This document shows positions 1 to 8,488 of a stretch of 40,588 nt of DNA, piece after piece (within the stretch, counting starts at the first letter, position 1; each line of letters starts with the position of its first letter). Position numbers and translations under genes: made by a program. This DNA is from Marinibaculum pumilum (GTDB taxonomy: Bacteria > Pseudomonadota > Alphaproteobacteria > Ferrovibrionales > Ferrovibrionaceae), in the NCBI RefSeq assembly GCF_042646425.1, contig NZ_JBHRTR010000003.1, positions 1-40,588 of the forward strand, written 5' to 3'. The notes below the pieces were generated by a model that was given only the letters and a program-made list of their open reading frames with translations, was not told the origin of the DNA and made no database searches.

Positions 1-1
1 G

Positions 2-82
2 AAAATGCCGGAAAACTACCTCGCACTCATCAAGCTCGCTGCTGTCCGAATTTGGCTGCGCGCTTATGAGTCGGTGTCCTAG
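2..82 (+). CDS. IS5-family transposase, C-terminal fragment cut by the window edge
   Basis: The frame opening at base 2 reads 26 codons to a TAG at 80-82 and ends ENYLALIKLAAVRIWLR-AYESVS. The pattern 'N-[FY]-L-A-x-[IV]-K-L-A-[AS]-[AV]-R-I-W-L-R' followed by ES is the usual C-terminus of IS5-family DDE transposases. Only this tail is visible, so catalytic residues and the left end of the element lie outside the window. The terminal inverted repeat should be within the next few tens of bases (about 83-112), but cannot be defined without the other end. The fragment is short, so the family call rests on the tail pattern alone. Confidence 0.6.
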   Translation, partial: KMPENYLALIKLAAVRIWLRAYESVS

Positions 83-113
83 TGTCTTCCTAGGTTTGGT
101 AGAAAACGTGTCG

Positions 114-199
114 TTCTCGGGCTTGACCCGAGAACCCATTCCGCCAGCTGCTCAGAAGCCGCAAAGTTGGCGGAATGGATCCCGGATCAAGTCCGGGAT
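114..199. repeat. REP-like cluster of three adjacent hairpins
   Basis: Three perfect inverted repeats lie side by side: 114-121 with 127-134 (8 bp, loop 5); 136-146 with 168-178 (11 bp, loop 21); and 179-186 with 192-199 (8 bp, loop 5). The outer two share a core of the form CCCGG-(A)TCAAG-TCCGGG, the type of extragenic palindrome dispersed in many alphaproteobacterial genomes. It sits between the IS5 end and the 3' end of holC. It may act as a transcription stop for the minus-strand holC message; there is no T-run. The rest of 83-278 holds nothing else I can support. Confidence 0.65.
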
Positions 200-278
200 G
201 ACGATCGTGGTCGCGTCACCGCTTCCACTTGAGTTGGGACCGCGCTAGAAGCGTCCGGGCGATGTGTCGGGGGCTGGG

Positions 279-731
279 TCAGCCGGAGGCGCGGTTCTCC
301 CACCCCTTTTCGCCATGCTGCCAGTATTTCAGGCTGGCGCCCGCCGCCTTGGCCTTTCGCCAGCGGTCGCGCGCCGCGGCCACGGCACCGCTGTCGCTGC
401 CGTCGAACAGGTCGCAGACCCGCTCATAGCCCTCCGCCGCCTCCAGGTCCGCCCCGTCGACCAGGAACAGGACCTGCGCGCCGTTCGGGTTCTCCGCCTG
501 GTGGGTCAGCCAGATCGGCTGCGCGGCGGCCTCGCCGTCCTGCGCCGAGCCATGCGGCAGGAAGCTTTCCCGGTCGTAGTCCCAGAGCTGCCCGGTCAGG
601 GCCTCCACCCGCTCCGGCGTGCTGGCGCGCACCACCGCGCGCCAGCCGCGCTGCAGGCACTTTTCCAGCAGCTGCGGCAGCGCCTTCTCCAGCGGCAGCC
701 GCTCCAGGTGGTAGAAATGGACCTCTGGCAC
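279..731 (-). CDS. holC: DNA polymerase III subunit chi
   Basis: 150 aa. HolC bridges the clamp loader (through psi/tau) to single-strand binding protein at the replication fork. The protein starts with an MPEVHFYHL-type N-terminus, which is characteristic of the family. It carries the expected 'ERVEALTGQLWDYDRESFLPHG' type block (W50/F57 region), the conserved 'PIWLTH...NP...VLFLVDG' strand-loop and the C-terminal 'RWRKAKAAG...YWQ' helix. Length is typical. The start is GTG (729-731). The gene lies 29 nt downstream of pepA on the same strand, the usual pepA-holC arrangement, so the two are probably co-transcribed. Its 3' side runs into the REP-like hairpins and the IS5 end. Confidence 0.93.
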   Translation of the reverse strand: MPEVHFYHLERLPLEKALPQLLEKCLQRGWRAVVRASTPERVEALTGQLWDYDRESFLPHGSAQDGEAAAQPIWLTHQAENPNGAQVLFLVDGADLEAAEGYERVCDLFDGSDSGAVAAARDRWRKAKAAGASLKYWQHGEKGWENRASG

Positions 732-760
732 GGTGCAGGCCCGCGGGCCGGCCCGACGGC

Positions 761-2257
761 TCAGCCCTCGTAGTGGGCCGCCACCAGGGCGTCCAGCAGG
801 CGCACGCCGAAGGCCGTCGCACCGCGCGGCGCGCCCGGCTTGTCCTTCTTGCTCCAGGTCACGCCGGCAATGTCCAGATGCGCCCAGGGCACCTCGTTGA
901 CGAAGCGCTGCAGGAACTGCGCCGCGGTGATCGAGCCGGCGCCGAAGCCGGGGCCGGCGATGTTCTGCATGTCCGCAATCGGCGATGCGAGGCCCTTGTC
1001 ATAGGCGTCGCTGAGCGGCAGCCGCCACAGCGGCTCGCCGACCGTCTTGCCGGCGGCCAGCAGGCGTTCCGACAGGGCATCGTCGTTGGAGAACAGGCCG
1101 GCATGCTCGCTGCCCAGCGCGATGATAATCGCGCCCGTCAGGGTCGCCAGGTCCACCATGAACTGCGGCTTGTACTTGTCCTGGCAGTACCAGAGGGCGT
1201 CTGCCAGCACCAGGCGGCCCTCGGCGTCGGTGTTCAGCACCTCGATGGTCTGCCCGGACATCGAGGTGACGACATCGCCCGGCCGCTGCGCATTGCCGTC
1301 GGGCATGTTCTCGACCAGGCCGACGATGCCGATCGCATTAGTCTTGGCCTTGCGGCCGGCCAGGGCGGCCATCAGGCCGGTCACCACGCCGGCGCCGCCC
1401 ATGTCCCACTTCATGTCTTCCATCGACTGGGCCGGTTTCAGCGACAGGCCGCCGGAGTCGAAGCAGACACCCTTGCCGACGAAGGCGACCGGTTTTTGGG
1501 ACTTCTTGGCACCCTTCCACTCCATCACCACCAGCTGCGGCTTGTGCGTGGCGCCCTGCCCCACGCCCAGGAGCGCGCCCATGCCCAGCTTCTTCATCTG
1601 GGCCTCGTCCAGCACGGTCACGTCGATTCCCAGGCTGGAGAGCTTCTTGCACTCCTTGGCGAAGGTTTCCGGGTACAGCGTATTCGCCGGCTCCGACACC
1701 AGGTTGCGGGTCAGGAAGACGCCGTCGGCGATCTTGTCGAGCGGGCCATAGACCTTGCGCGCGCTGGCCGGCTTGGCGACGCCGATCTTCACCGCCTTCA
1801 GGCTCGGCTTCTCGCTGTCCTTCTGCTTGGTGCGGTACTTGTCGAACCGGTAGCCGCCGAGCCGCGCGCCCAGCGCCAGCCGGGCCGCCGCCTCGCCCGC
1901 CTTGAACGGCAATCCGTCCATCGCATCGACCAGGACCGTCAGTTCCTCCACGCCGGAGGTCAGCAGCCGGCGCACGCAGTCGCTGCCGGCGCGTTCGAAC
2001 ACCGCGGGCTCCGCCTTGTCGGCCTTGCCAATGCCGAACAGCAGGATCCGGTCGGCGCCCAGCTTCGGCGGCGCCATCAGCTCGAGCATCTGGCCGGCCT
2101 CGCCGGTGAAGCGGCTGCCCTTGATCGCACGGGCCACCATGCCGCCGGTCTGCGCATCCGCCTCCTTCGCCGCGGCGGAGAGCTTGCCGTCGGCTGCGAC
2201 CGCGGCGGCAACCGCGCCGCCCTTCGGCCAGGACTGTTCGACGAAATTGATCTTCAT
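761..2257 (-). CDS. pepA: Leucyl aminopeptidase (M17 family, cytosol aminopeptidase)
   Basis: About 498 aa. It removes N-terminal residues from peptides in the cytoplasm using two divalent metal ions. The C-terminal catalytic domain has the family signatures: GKGVCFDSGGLSLKP (metal-binding Lys and Asp), the MKWDMGGAGVV block and NTDAEGRLVLADAL, the PROSITE-type M17 signature with Asp/Glu ligands and the catalytic Arg. The N-terminal half is the variable macro-like domain. An in-frame TTG nine bases further upstream (2266) is possible. I prefer ATG at 2257 because GAGAGG is spaced 9 nt from it and would abut the TTG. It is the first gene of the minus-strand pepA-holC pair and diverges from lptF across 258 bp. 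Confidence 0.95.
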   Translation of the reverse strand: MKINFVEQSWPKGGAVAAAVAADGKLSAAAKEADAQTGGMVARAIKGSRFTGEAGQMLELMAPPKLGADRILLFGIGKADKAEPAVFERAGSDCVRRLLTSGVEELTVLVDAMDGLPFKAGEAAARLALGARLGGYRFDKYRTKQKDSEKPSLKAVKIGVAKPASARKVYGPLDKIADGVFLTRNLVSEPANTLYPETFAKECKKLSSLGIDVTVLDEAQMKKLGMGALLGVGQGATHKPQLVVMEWKGAKKSQKPVAFVGKGVCFDSGGLSLKPAQSMEDMKWDMGGAGVVTGLMAALAGRKAKTNAIGIVGLVENMPDGNAQRPGDVVTSMSGQTIEVLNTDAEGRLVLADALWYCQDKYKPQFMVDLATLTGAIIIALGSEHAGLFSNDDALSERLLAAGKTVGEPLWRLPLSDAYDKGLASPIADMQNIAGPGFGAGSITAAQFLQRFVNEVPWAHLDIAGVTWSKKDKPGAPRGATAFGVRLLDALVAAHYEG

Positions 2258-2472
2258 GGATGGCAACCTCTCGCGGCGTGGCCCCGTCCGACGGCCCGCC
2301 TCTGGCCCGCTGACGGATCGGCAAGCAATTGGATTCGTTCGTCACTTCACTTAGCGCGGCGCCGCGCGGCCCACAAGCCGGCGGCATCCGCTACGATGCC
2401 GAAGGCCCCGCGCCGCGGCCTTTCCGGCCACCCGGTCGGACCCCCGCCCGGCCATTGCCGGCGCGACCCTGC

Positions 2473-2515
2473 GCGCCATGGCGCCATGCTGCGGCGCAGC
2501 TATACTGCGGCCGCA
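2473..2515 (+). promoter_or_regulatory. Putative lptF promoter with short or no leader, overlaid by palindromes
   Basis: A TATACT hexamer (2501-2506) lies only 9 bases before the lptF ATG, and no Shine-Dalgarno sequence is present between them. Transcription from it would start about 3 bases before the ATG, giving a nearly leaderless message. No good -35 is visible. Two perfect palindromes flank the hexamer: GCGCCATGGCGC (2473-2484) and TGCGGCCGCA (2506-2515), so a regulator or hairpin is possible. The remainder of the pepA-lptF gap (2258-2472) shows no gene. Confidence 0.4.
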
Positions 2516-3682
2516 ATGAGGTCACTCCAGTACTATATCCTGCGCCTTCTGATCGGCCCGTTCGCCTTCGTCGTCCTGGCCCTGACGGGCGTCGTGTGGC
2601 TGTCGCAGTCGCTGCGCTTCCTCGACCGCATCGTGAACCAGGGCCTGGACTTCGGCTCCTTCCTGTACCTGACCAGCCTGGTCCTGCCCGGCGTTCTGGC
2701 GGTGCTGATTCCGGTCGGCCTGTTCTGCGCCACCCTCTACACCTTCAACCGGCTGGCAACGGATTCCGAGCTTGTGGTGATGTGGGCGACCGGGTTCAGC
2801 CGCTGGGCCCTGGCCTGGCCGGCGTTGATCATGGCCGCCTTCTGCACCGTCCTGGTGCTGGCGATGAACCTCTATCTCACGCCGCTCGGCGCCCGCACCC
2901 TGCGCACCACACAGTATGAGCTGCGCACCAACCTGGCCGGGGTCCTGCTGCAGGAGGGGGTGTTCAACAACCCGGCGCCCGGCCTGACCGTCTATGTCCG
3001 CGAGCGCCTGCCGTCGGGCGAGATGCTGGGCATCCTGATCCACGACAACCGCGACAAGGCCAAGCCGATCACCATGATGGCGGAGCGCGGCGCGCTGATC
3101 CGCACCCCCGAGGGGCCGCGCTTCATGATGATCAACGGCAACCGCCAGCAGGTCGGCGGCGAGGGCAAGTCGCTCAGCCTGCTCTATTTCGACCGTTACG
3201 CGCTGGACCTGGACGCCTACACGCAGAGCGGCGGCGAAGGCTGGCAGGAGCCGCACGAACGCTACATGCACGAGCTGCTCTGGCCGGACATGGACAATCC
3301 CGACGACCGCAACAACTACTGGCGCTTCCAGGTGGAGGCGCATAACCGGCTCGCCGGGCCGCTGGGCACCATGACCCTGGCGCTGATCGCGCTGGCCGCG
3401 ACCCTGGGCGGCGAATACAGCCGCCGCGGCCGCTACCGGCGGCTGGTGGCGGCGGCGTTCGGCGCCATCGGCTTCATGGTGCTGAGCATTGGCCTGCCCT
3501 ATCTGGCCAACATCATCCCCTCGACGATCTTCCTGCTCTATCTGTCGCCGCTCATCGTGGCTGCCATCTCTGTCTGGCTGATGCTGCGCGACCGCCCGCT
3601 GGGCAGCGGACGGGTGGGCCGCTGGGTCGAGGCGCTGGGCGACCGCCTGCCGTCATGGCGCTTCGCACGGGCCAAAGGCTGA
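2516..3682 (+). CDS. lptF: LPS export ABC transporter permease LptF (YjgP/YjgQ family)
   Basis: 388 aa. LptF and LptG form the inner-membrane channel of the Lpt machine; with LptB they extract LPS and push it onto the LptC-LptA-LptD bridge. The sequence shows the family plan: N-terminal membrane helices (about residues 10-35, 50-78, 95-120), a periplasmic beta-jellyroll loop of roughly 150 residues containing 'VLLQEGVFN', and C-terminal helices from about 285 to 360. The N-terminal 'LQYYILRLLIGPF' and 'LPGVLAVLIPVGLF' blocks are typical. The ATG at 2516 fits the usual family N-terminus; in-frame upstream sequence is only read-through over pepA. It is followed 10 nt later by lptG. Confidence 0.95.
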   Translation: MRSLQYYILRLLIGPFAFVVLALTGVVWLSQSLRFLDRIVNQGLDFGSFLYLTSLVLPGVLAVLIPVGLFCATLYTFNRLATDSELVVMWATGFSRWALAWPALIMAAFCTVLVLAMNLYLTPLGARTLRTTQYELRTNLAGVLLQEGVFNNPAPGLTVYVRERLPSGEMLGILIHDNRDKAKPITMMAERGALIRTPEGPRFMMINGNRQQVGGEGKSLSLLYFDRYALDLDAYTQSGGEGWQEPHERYMHELLWPDMDNPDDRNNYWRFQVEAHNRLAGPLGTMTLALIALAATLGGEYSRRGRYRRLVAAAFGAIGFMVLSIGLPYLANIIPSTIFLLYLSPLIVAAISVWLMLRDRPLGSGRVGRWVEALGDRLPSWRFARAKG

Positions 3683-3692
3683 AGGGGCGGTC

Positions 3693-4787
3693 ATGCAGAT
3701 CTCGCGCACCCTCTCGATGTATTTCGGCCGGCAATATGTCGTCGGCTTCGCCAGCGTCTTCGGCGTGCTGCTGGCCCTCACCTTCATCTTCGACATGGTC
3801 GAGATGCTGCGGCGGGCCGGCAAGCGCGACGATGTCGGCCTCGACATGGTCGTGGAGATGTCGCTGCTGAAGCTGCCGGCCCTGTCGATGAAGCTGCTGC
3901 CATTCGCGGCGCTGTTCGGCGCCATGCTGGTGCTGTCGCGCCTGACCCGCACCAACGAGCTGACGGTGGCGCGGGCCGCCGGCATCTCCGCCTGGCAGTT
4001 CCTGATGCCGGCCCTGGCGATCGCCTTCCTGATCGGCGTCTTCACGATCACCGTCTACAATCCCATCGCCTCGACCCTCGTCTCCCGCTACGAACAGCTG
4101 GAGGCGAAGTATCTCAAGGGCCGGGCAAGCGCCCTCGCCGTCTCGGAGACCGGCTTCTGGCTGCGCGATTCCGAAGGCGACGGCCAGGCGGTGGTGCATG
4201 CCCTGCGGATGGCACAGAAGGATGTCGAGCTGAAGGACGTGATCCTGTTCTTCTACAAGGGCGACGACCGCTTCGTCCGGCGGATCGACGCGACCTCCGC
4301 GCGGCTGCAGCCGGGCGAGTGGAAGCTGACCGATGCGGTGATCACCGGTCCCAACCAGGCGCCCGAATACCAGGAGACGATGGTGATCCCGACCAGCATG
4401 ACGGTCGGCCGGATCCAGGACAGCTTCGCCTCGCCGGAGACGATCTCGTTCTGGGCCCTGCCGCGGTTCATCAGCACCCTGGAGGATGCCGGCTTCTCCG
4501 CCGTGCGGCACCGGCTGCACTTCTACAGCCTGCTGGTCGTGCCGCTGCTGCTCTGCGCCATGGTGCTGCTGGCGGCGACCTTTTCCCTGCGGCTGACCCG
4601 TAGCGGCCGCACCGGCCTGTTGATGGCGGCCGGCGTGGCGATCGGCTTCCTGTTCTACTTCCTGTCCGACCTGGTCAGTGCATTGGGCATCTCCGGCAGC
4701 CTGCCGCCGACCCTCGCCGCGCTGGCGCCCACCGGCATCTTCCTGCTTCTGGGCATGGCGATGCTGTTCCATCTTGAAGATGGCTGA
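3693..4787 (+). CDS. lptG: LPS export ABC transporter permease LptG
   Basis: 364 aa. This is the second permease half of the LptBFG extractor. The opening 'ISRTLSMYFGRQYVVGF' and 'FDMVEMLRR' match LptG rather than LptF, and the block 'LPFAALFGAMLVLSRLTRTNELTVARAAGIS' contains the coupling region that contacts LptB. A periplasmic domain (about 110-255) separates two groups of membrane helices; the last ones are around 275-300, 308-330 and 335-358. Its stop codon overlaps the start of lptD by 8 nt, so translation of the two is likely coupled. The start ATG is 10 nt after lptF. Confidence 0.95.
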   Translation: MQISRTLSMYFGRQYVVGFASVFGVLLALTFIFDMVEMLRRAGKRDDVGLDMVVEMSLLKLPALSMKLLPFAALFGAMLVLSRLTRTNELTVARAAGISAWQFLMPALAIAFLIGVFTITVYNPIASTLVSRYEQLEAKYLKGRASALAVSETGFWLRDSEGDGQAVVHALRMAQKDVELKDVILFFYKGDDRFVRRIDATSARLQPGEWKLTDAVITGPNQAPEYQETMVIPTSMTVGRIQDSFASPETISFWALPRFISTLEDAGFSAVRHRLHFYSLLVVPLLLCAMVLLAATFSLRLTRSGRTGLLMAAGVAIGFLFYFLSDLVSALGISGSLPPTLAALAPTGIFLLLGMAMLFHLEDG

Positions 4788-7008
4788 CCGCTTGCCGGCG
4801 GTCACCGGCGGAAGGCGCTGTTCTGCGCCGTCGCTGCGCCGCATCGACGGCCGGCGCCTGGCGCGGGCGGTCCTTGTCCTGCTTTGCGTCCTGCTGGTAG
4901 CCGCGCCGGTGCCCAGCGGCCGCGCGCAGGTCAGCCAGGACACCAGCCAGCCCGTCCTGCTGTCCGCAGACAGCATGACCTACGACGAGGGCCTGCAGAC
5001 CGTAATCGCCCGCGGCAATGTGGAGATCACGCAGGGTCCCCGCACCCTGCTGGCGGATACCGTGACCTACAACCAGCAGACGGAAGTGGTCACCGCCAGC
5101 GGCAATGTCGCCCTCATGGAACCGACCGGCGATGTTCTCTTTGCCGACTATCTGGAACTGAAGGAAGAGTTCCGGAACGGCGCGATCCAGGGCATCCGGG
5201 CGCTGCTGTCGGACAATTCCCGGATGGCGGCGAGTTCCGCGCGCCGCCGCGACGGCAACCGCACCGTGATGCGCAAGGCGGTCTATTCCCCCTGCAACCT
5301 CTGCGCGGAGGATCCGTCCCGCGCGCCGCTGTGGCAGGTGCGGGCGCAGCGGATCGTGCACGACCAGGAAGAGAAGGAGATCAGCTACCGCAACGCCACG
5401 TTCGATGTTTATGGCGTGCCGGTGCTCTACACCCCCTATTTCGCGCATCCCGACCCCAGCGTGGAGCGCAAGACGGGCTTCCTGCCGCCGGTGTTCCGGC
5501 AGAACAGCTATTTCGGCACCAACGCACAGATGCCCTACTATATCGTGCTCGACGATCAGACCGACTTGACCCTGACCCCCTGGCTGTCGACGGAACAGGC
5601 GCCGCAGCTGTACGGCGAGGCGCGCCGCCGCTTCTCGACCGGCGAAGTCGTGGCCGATGGCAGCATCACCCGCGGCACGGAGCGCGACGACAACAACAAC
5701 GAGGTCGGCTCCGAACGCTGGCGCGGCCATGTCCGCGGCGTCGGCCGCTTCCGCATCGATCCGGAATGGCGCTGGGGCTTCAACCTCTTCCGCACCAGCG
5801 ACGACACCTATCTGAAGCGCTACGACATCTCCAACCTGGATACCCTGACCAGCCGCGCCTTCATCGAGGGGGTCGACTACCGCAACTATGCCGTCGCCAA
5901 CGCCTACAGCTTCCAGGACCTGCGCAGCGGCGTCGATGACGACCAGATCCCCGTGATCCTGCCCGACCTGCGCTACGAGTGGCAGTCCGATGCCGGCGAC
6001 TATGGCGGGCGCTACACGGTCGATGCCTCGATGGTGGCCCTGACCCGGAACGAGGGCACCGACACCCGCCGGCTGGCGGTGAATGGCGGCTGGCAGCTTC
6101 CCTATACAGGGCCGATGGGCGACATCTACCGGGTGCGGGCGGAACTGCAGGGCGCCGTCTACTGGCTCGACGCCCAGCCGATCCCGGGCAGCGCCTCCTC
6201 GGTCAACGACAGCGGCACCTATGGCCGCCTGGTGCCCGCGCTCACCTTCGACTGGCGCTGGCCCCTGGTCCGCCAGATCGGCAATGTCCGGCAGGTGCTG
6301 GAGCCGATCGCGGGGATCGTCCTGACCCCCTATTCCGGCAGCAATTCCCTGATCCCCAACGAGGACAGCCAGGACGTCGAATTCGACACCACCAACCTGT
6401 TCGAGACCAACCGTTTCCCCGGGCTGGACCGCTGGGACGGCGGCCCGCGCTTCAATTACGGCGTGCGTACCGGCCTCTACTGGCCGGAGAGCGGCTATGG
6501 CGAGTTCTTCATCGGCCAGTCGATCCGCAACGGCGAGGATTACGAGTTCGACGAGGGCTCCGGCCTGCGCACCCAGGTCTCCGACATCGTGATGAGCACC
6601 AACCTGGCGCCGAACAAGTATTTCGACCTGCTGTGGCGCGCCCGGCTGGACCCGCGCGGCATGAACCTGCGCCGCAACGAGATCATCGCCGGCGCCGGCC
6701 CGGATGCGTTCCGGGTCAACGTGTCCTATGCCAAACTGGACGACACCCAGTTCCAAGGCAGCACCGGCGACCGCGAGGCGGTGCAGGTGCAGGGCAATCT
6801 GCGGATCAGCAAGTACTGGACGGCGACCGCCGCGCATCTCCAGGATCTCGGCGAGGATGGCGGTTCGCTTTACACAAATCTTGGCCTTCGATACACGGAC
6901 GAGTGCTTCGACCTGCTACTCTTCGCGGATACCAGCTATTTCCGGAACCGGGACATCCAGCCGGAGACGACATTCGGCTTCCGTTTCCGGCTTGCCAACC
7001 TGAACTGA
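4780..7008 (+). CDS. lptD: LPS assembly outer-membrane protein LptD
   Basis: 742 aa. LptD is the outer-membrane beta-barrel that inserts LPS into the outer leaflet together with LptE. A signal peptide (hydrophobic stretch about 27-45, ending near SGRAQ) is followed by an OstA/LptA-like beta-jellyroll ('LLSADSMTYDEG', 'ARGNVEITQG'). After the jellyroll come the conserved 'LYTPYFAHPDP' and 'TGFLPPVFRQNSYFG' entrance to the barrel, and then a long alternating-strand barrel. Cysteines C172 and C175 (CNLC) and C709 are present, fewer than the four of E. coli, so the disulfide pattern may be simpler. The start ATG (4780) overlaps lptG by 8 nt. An in-frame ATG 34 codons earlier would add an unlikely leader. 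Confidence 0.94.
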   Translation: MADRLPAVTGGRRCSAPSLRRIDGRRLARAVLVLLCVLLVAAPVPSGRAQVSQDTSQPVLLSADSMTYDEGLQTVIARGNVEITQGPRTLLADTVTYNQQTEVVTASGNVALMEPTGDVLFADYLELKEEFRNGAIQGIRALLSDNSRMAASSARRRDGNRTVMRKAVYSPCNLCAEDPSRAPLWQVRAQRIVHDQEEKEISYRNATFDVYGVPVLYTPYFAHPDPSVERKTGFLPPVFRQNSYFGTNAQMPYYIVLDDQTDLTLTPWLSTEQAPQLYGEARRRFSTGEVVADGSITRGTERDDNNNEVGSERWRGHVRGVGRFRIDPEWRWGFNLFRTSDDTYLKRYDISNLDTLTSRAFIEGVDYRNYAVANAYSFQDLRSGVDDDQIPVILPDLRYEWQSDAGDYGGRYTVDASMVALTRNEGTDTRRLAVNGGWQLPYTGPMGDIYRVRAELQGAVYWLDAQPIPGSASSVNDSGTYGRLVPALTFDWRWPLVRQIGNVRQVLEPIAGIVLTPYSGSNSLIPNEDSQDVEFDTTNLFETNRFPGLDRWDGGPRFNYGVRTGLYWPESGYGEFFIGQSIRNGEDYEFDEGSGLRTQVSDIVMSTNLAPNKYFDLLWRARLDPRGMNLRRNEIIAGAGPDAFRVNVSYAKLDDTQFQGSTGDREAVQVQGNLRISKYWTATAAHLQDLGEDGGSLYTNLGLRYTDECFDLLLFADTSYFRNRDIQPETTFGFRFRLANLN

Positions 7009-7133
7009 CCGGTGGGCGGGGCATCGCCGATGACAGGCCGTGCCGGCCTGGCGGAATCTGCCGCAGGGCATGCAGGCGGCCGCGCGGCCCGGTACAGTCG
7101 GCACAGCTAACCCAGACGGATCGAGGCATCCCG

Positions 7134-8465
7134 TTGCACCCGAAGTCCAAGACCAACTCCGCGAGCCGCCTGCCCGGCGACGCTTCCACCGCCTGGGGCT
7201 TCCGCCTCGCCGCCATCCTGGCGCTACTTCTGGGGCTGGCCGCAGCCGGACTGCCGCAGCACGCGACGGCCCAGCAGCTGCAGCGGATCGTCGCGGTGGT
7301 GAACGACGAGGTGATCTCCGCCCACGACATGGAGGGGCGGCTGGACCTGGTCGTCCGCTCCGCCAACCTGCCCGACACCAAGGAGACGCGGCAGAACCTG
7401 CGACCGCAGATCCTGCGGACCCTGATCGACGAACGCCTGCAGCTGCAGGAAGCGGAAGCCCGCGGCATCGAGGTGACGGAGGAGGAACTGCAGAATTCCT
7501 TCGCCGCCCTGGAGCGCAACAACAACATGCAGCCGGGCACCCTGGACCAGGCGCTGGAATCCCGCGGCATCGACAAGTCGGCGGTGGCCGCGCAGGTGAA
7601 GGCGGAGATTGCCTGGGGCAAGCTGCTGCGCCAGCAGGTTCTGCCGCGGGTGCAGATCTCCGACCAGCAGGTGCAGAACGAGATCAAGCGCTGGCAGTCG
7701 CTGGAGGGGCAGACCGAATACCATCTGGCCGAGATCCTGCTGATCCCGGATTCGCCGGAGGATGCGGCCCGCGCCGGCGAGGTGGCGCAGCGGCTGGTGG
7801 AGGATATGCGCAAGGGCGCGCGCTTCTCCGTCACCGCACAGCAGTTCAGCCAGGGCCCGACGGCCGCCGCCGGCGGCGATATCGGCTGGGTCGACAGCGC
7901 CAGCATGCTGGAAGAGGTGCGCACCGTCGTGGAGGCGATGCCGGTCGGCGCCCTGACCGATCCGATCGAGATCCCGGGCGGCTGGACCATCATCTTCCTG
8001 CGCGACAAGCGGATCATCGGCGCCACCGACGGTTCCAACAGCCGCTTCACCCTGGCGCAGCTCGCCTGGGCGGCGCCAGAGCAGCTCAGTGCCGGCCAGC
8101 GGGAGGCGATCGCCCAGAAGGCGCGCGCCGCCAAGGCGCAGATCTCCGGCTGCGGCGATGTCGAGGCGGCGGCGAAGGCCCATGGCGCGGACGAAGCCGG
8201 ACAGCTCGGCCAGGTCCGGCTGGCCGACCTGCCGCCGCAGTTCCGCCAGGCATTGCAGCCGCTGAAGGCCGGGGACGTGACCGACCCGGTGGACAATGGC
8301 CGCGGTTTCGTCCTTCTGGTGGTCTGCAACCGCGTGGACCAGGAGGATGACCGCACCGATCCGGAAAAGGTGCGCGAGCGCCTGGCGAACGACCGCATCG
8401 GCCTGCAGGCGCGGCGCTACCTGCGCGACCTGCGGCGCGATGCCCTGATTGAGATCCGCAACTAG
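7134..8465 (+). CDS. surA: Periplasmic peptidyl-prolyl isomerase/chaperone SurA
   Basis: 443 aa. SurA escorts unfolded outer-membrane proteins, LptD included, to the Bam complex. A signal peptide (about 22-47, ending HATAQ) precedes the SurA N-domain ('RIVAVVNDEVISAHDMEGRL', 'ILRTLIDERLQLQEA'). A parvulin domain follows at about 195-292, with 'FSVTAQQFSQGPTAAAGGDIGW', and then a second, degenerate rotamase-like domain at about 304-400. The start is TTG (7134), chosen because GAGG lies 7 nt upstream and the signal peptide begins shortly after; no ATG fits. It sits 125 nt after lptD and 23 nt before pdxA. The lptD-surA-pdxA-rsmA order is widely conserved in Proteobacteria. Confidence 0.93.
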   Translation: MHPKSKTNSASRLPGDASTAWGFRLAAILALLLGLAAAGLPQHATAQQLQRIVAVVNDEVISAHDMEGRLDLVVRSANLPDTKETRQNLRPQILRTLIDERLQLQEAEARGIEVTEEELQNSFAALERNNNMQPGTLDQALESRGIDKSAVAAQVKAEIAWGKLLRQQVLPRVQISDQQVQNEIKRWQSLEGQTEYHLAEILLIPDSPEDAARAGEVAQRLVEDMRKGARFSVTAQQFSQGPTAAAGGDIGWVDSASMLEEVRTVVEAMPVGALTDPIEIPGGWTIIFLRDKRIIGATDGSNSRFTLAQLAWAAPEQLSAGQREAIAQKARAAKAQISGCGDVEAAAKAHGADEAGQLGQVRLADLPPQFRQALQPLKAGDVTDPVDNGRGFVLLVVCNRVDQEDDRTDPEKVRERLANDRIGLQARRYLRDLRRDALIEIRN

Positions 8466-8488
8466 GACCGCCGGAAGGAGCTGCCGCC

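Noticed and set aside
773..2515. Plus-strand reading frame upstream of and fused to lptF
   Set aside because: It is read-through antisense to pepA; lptF begins at 2516 by homology.
4675..6837. Minus-strand open frame of 720 codons
   Set aside because: Antisense to lptD, which is unambiguous.
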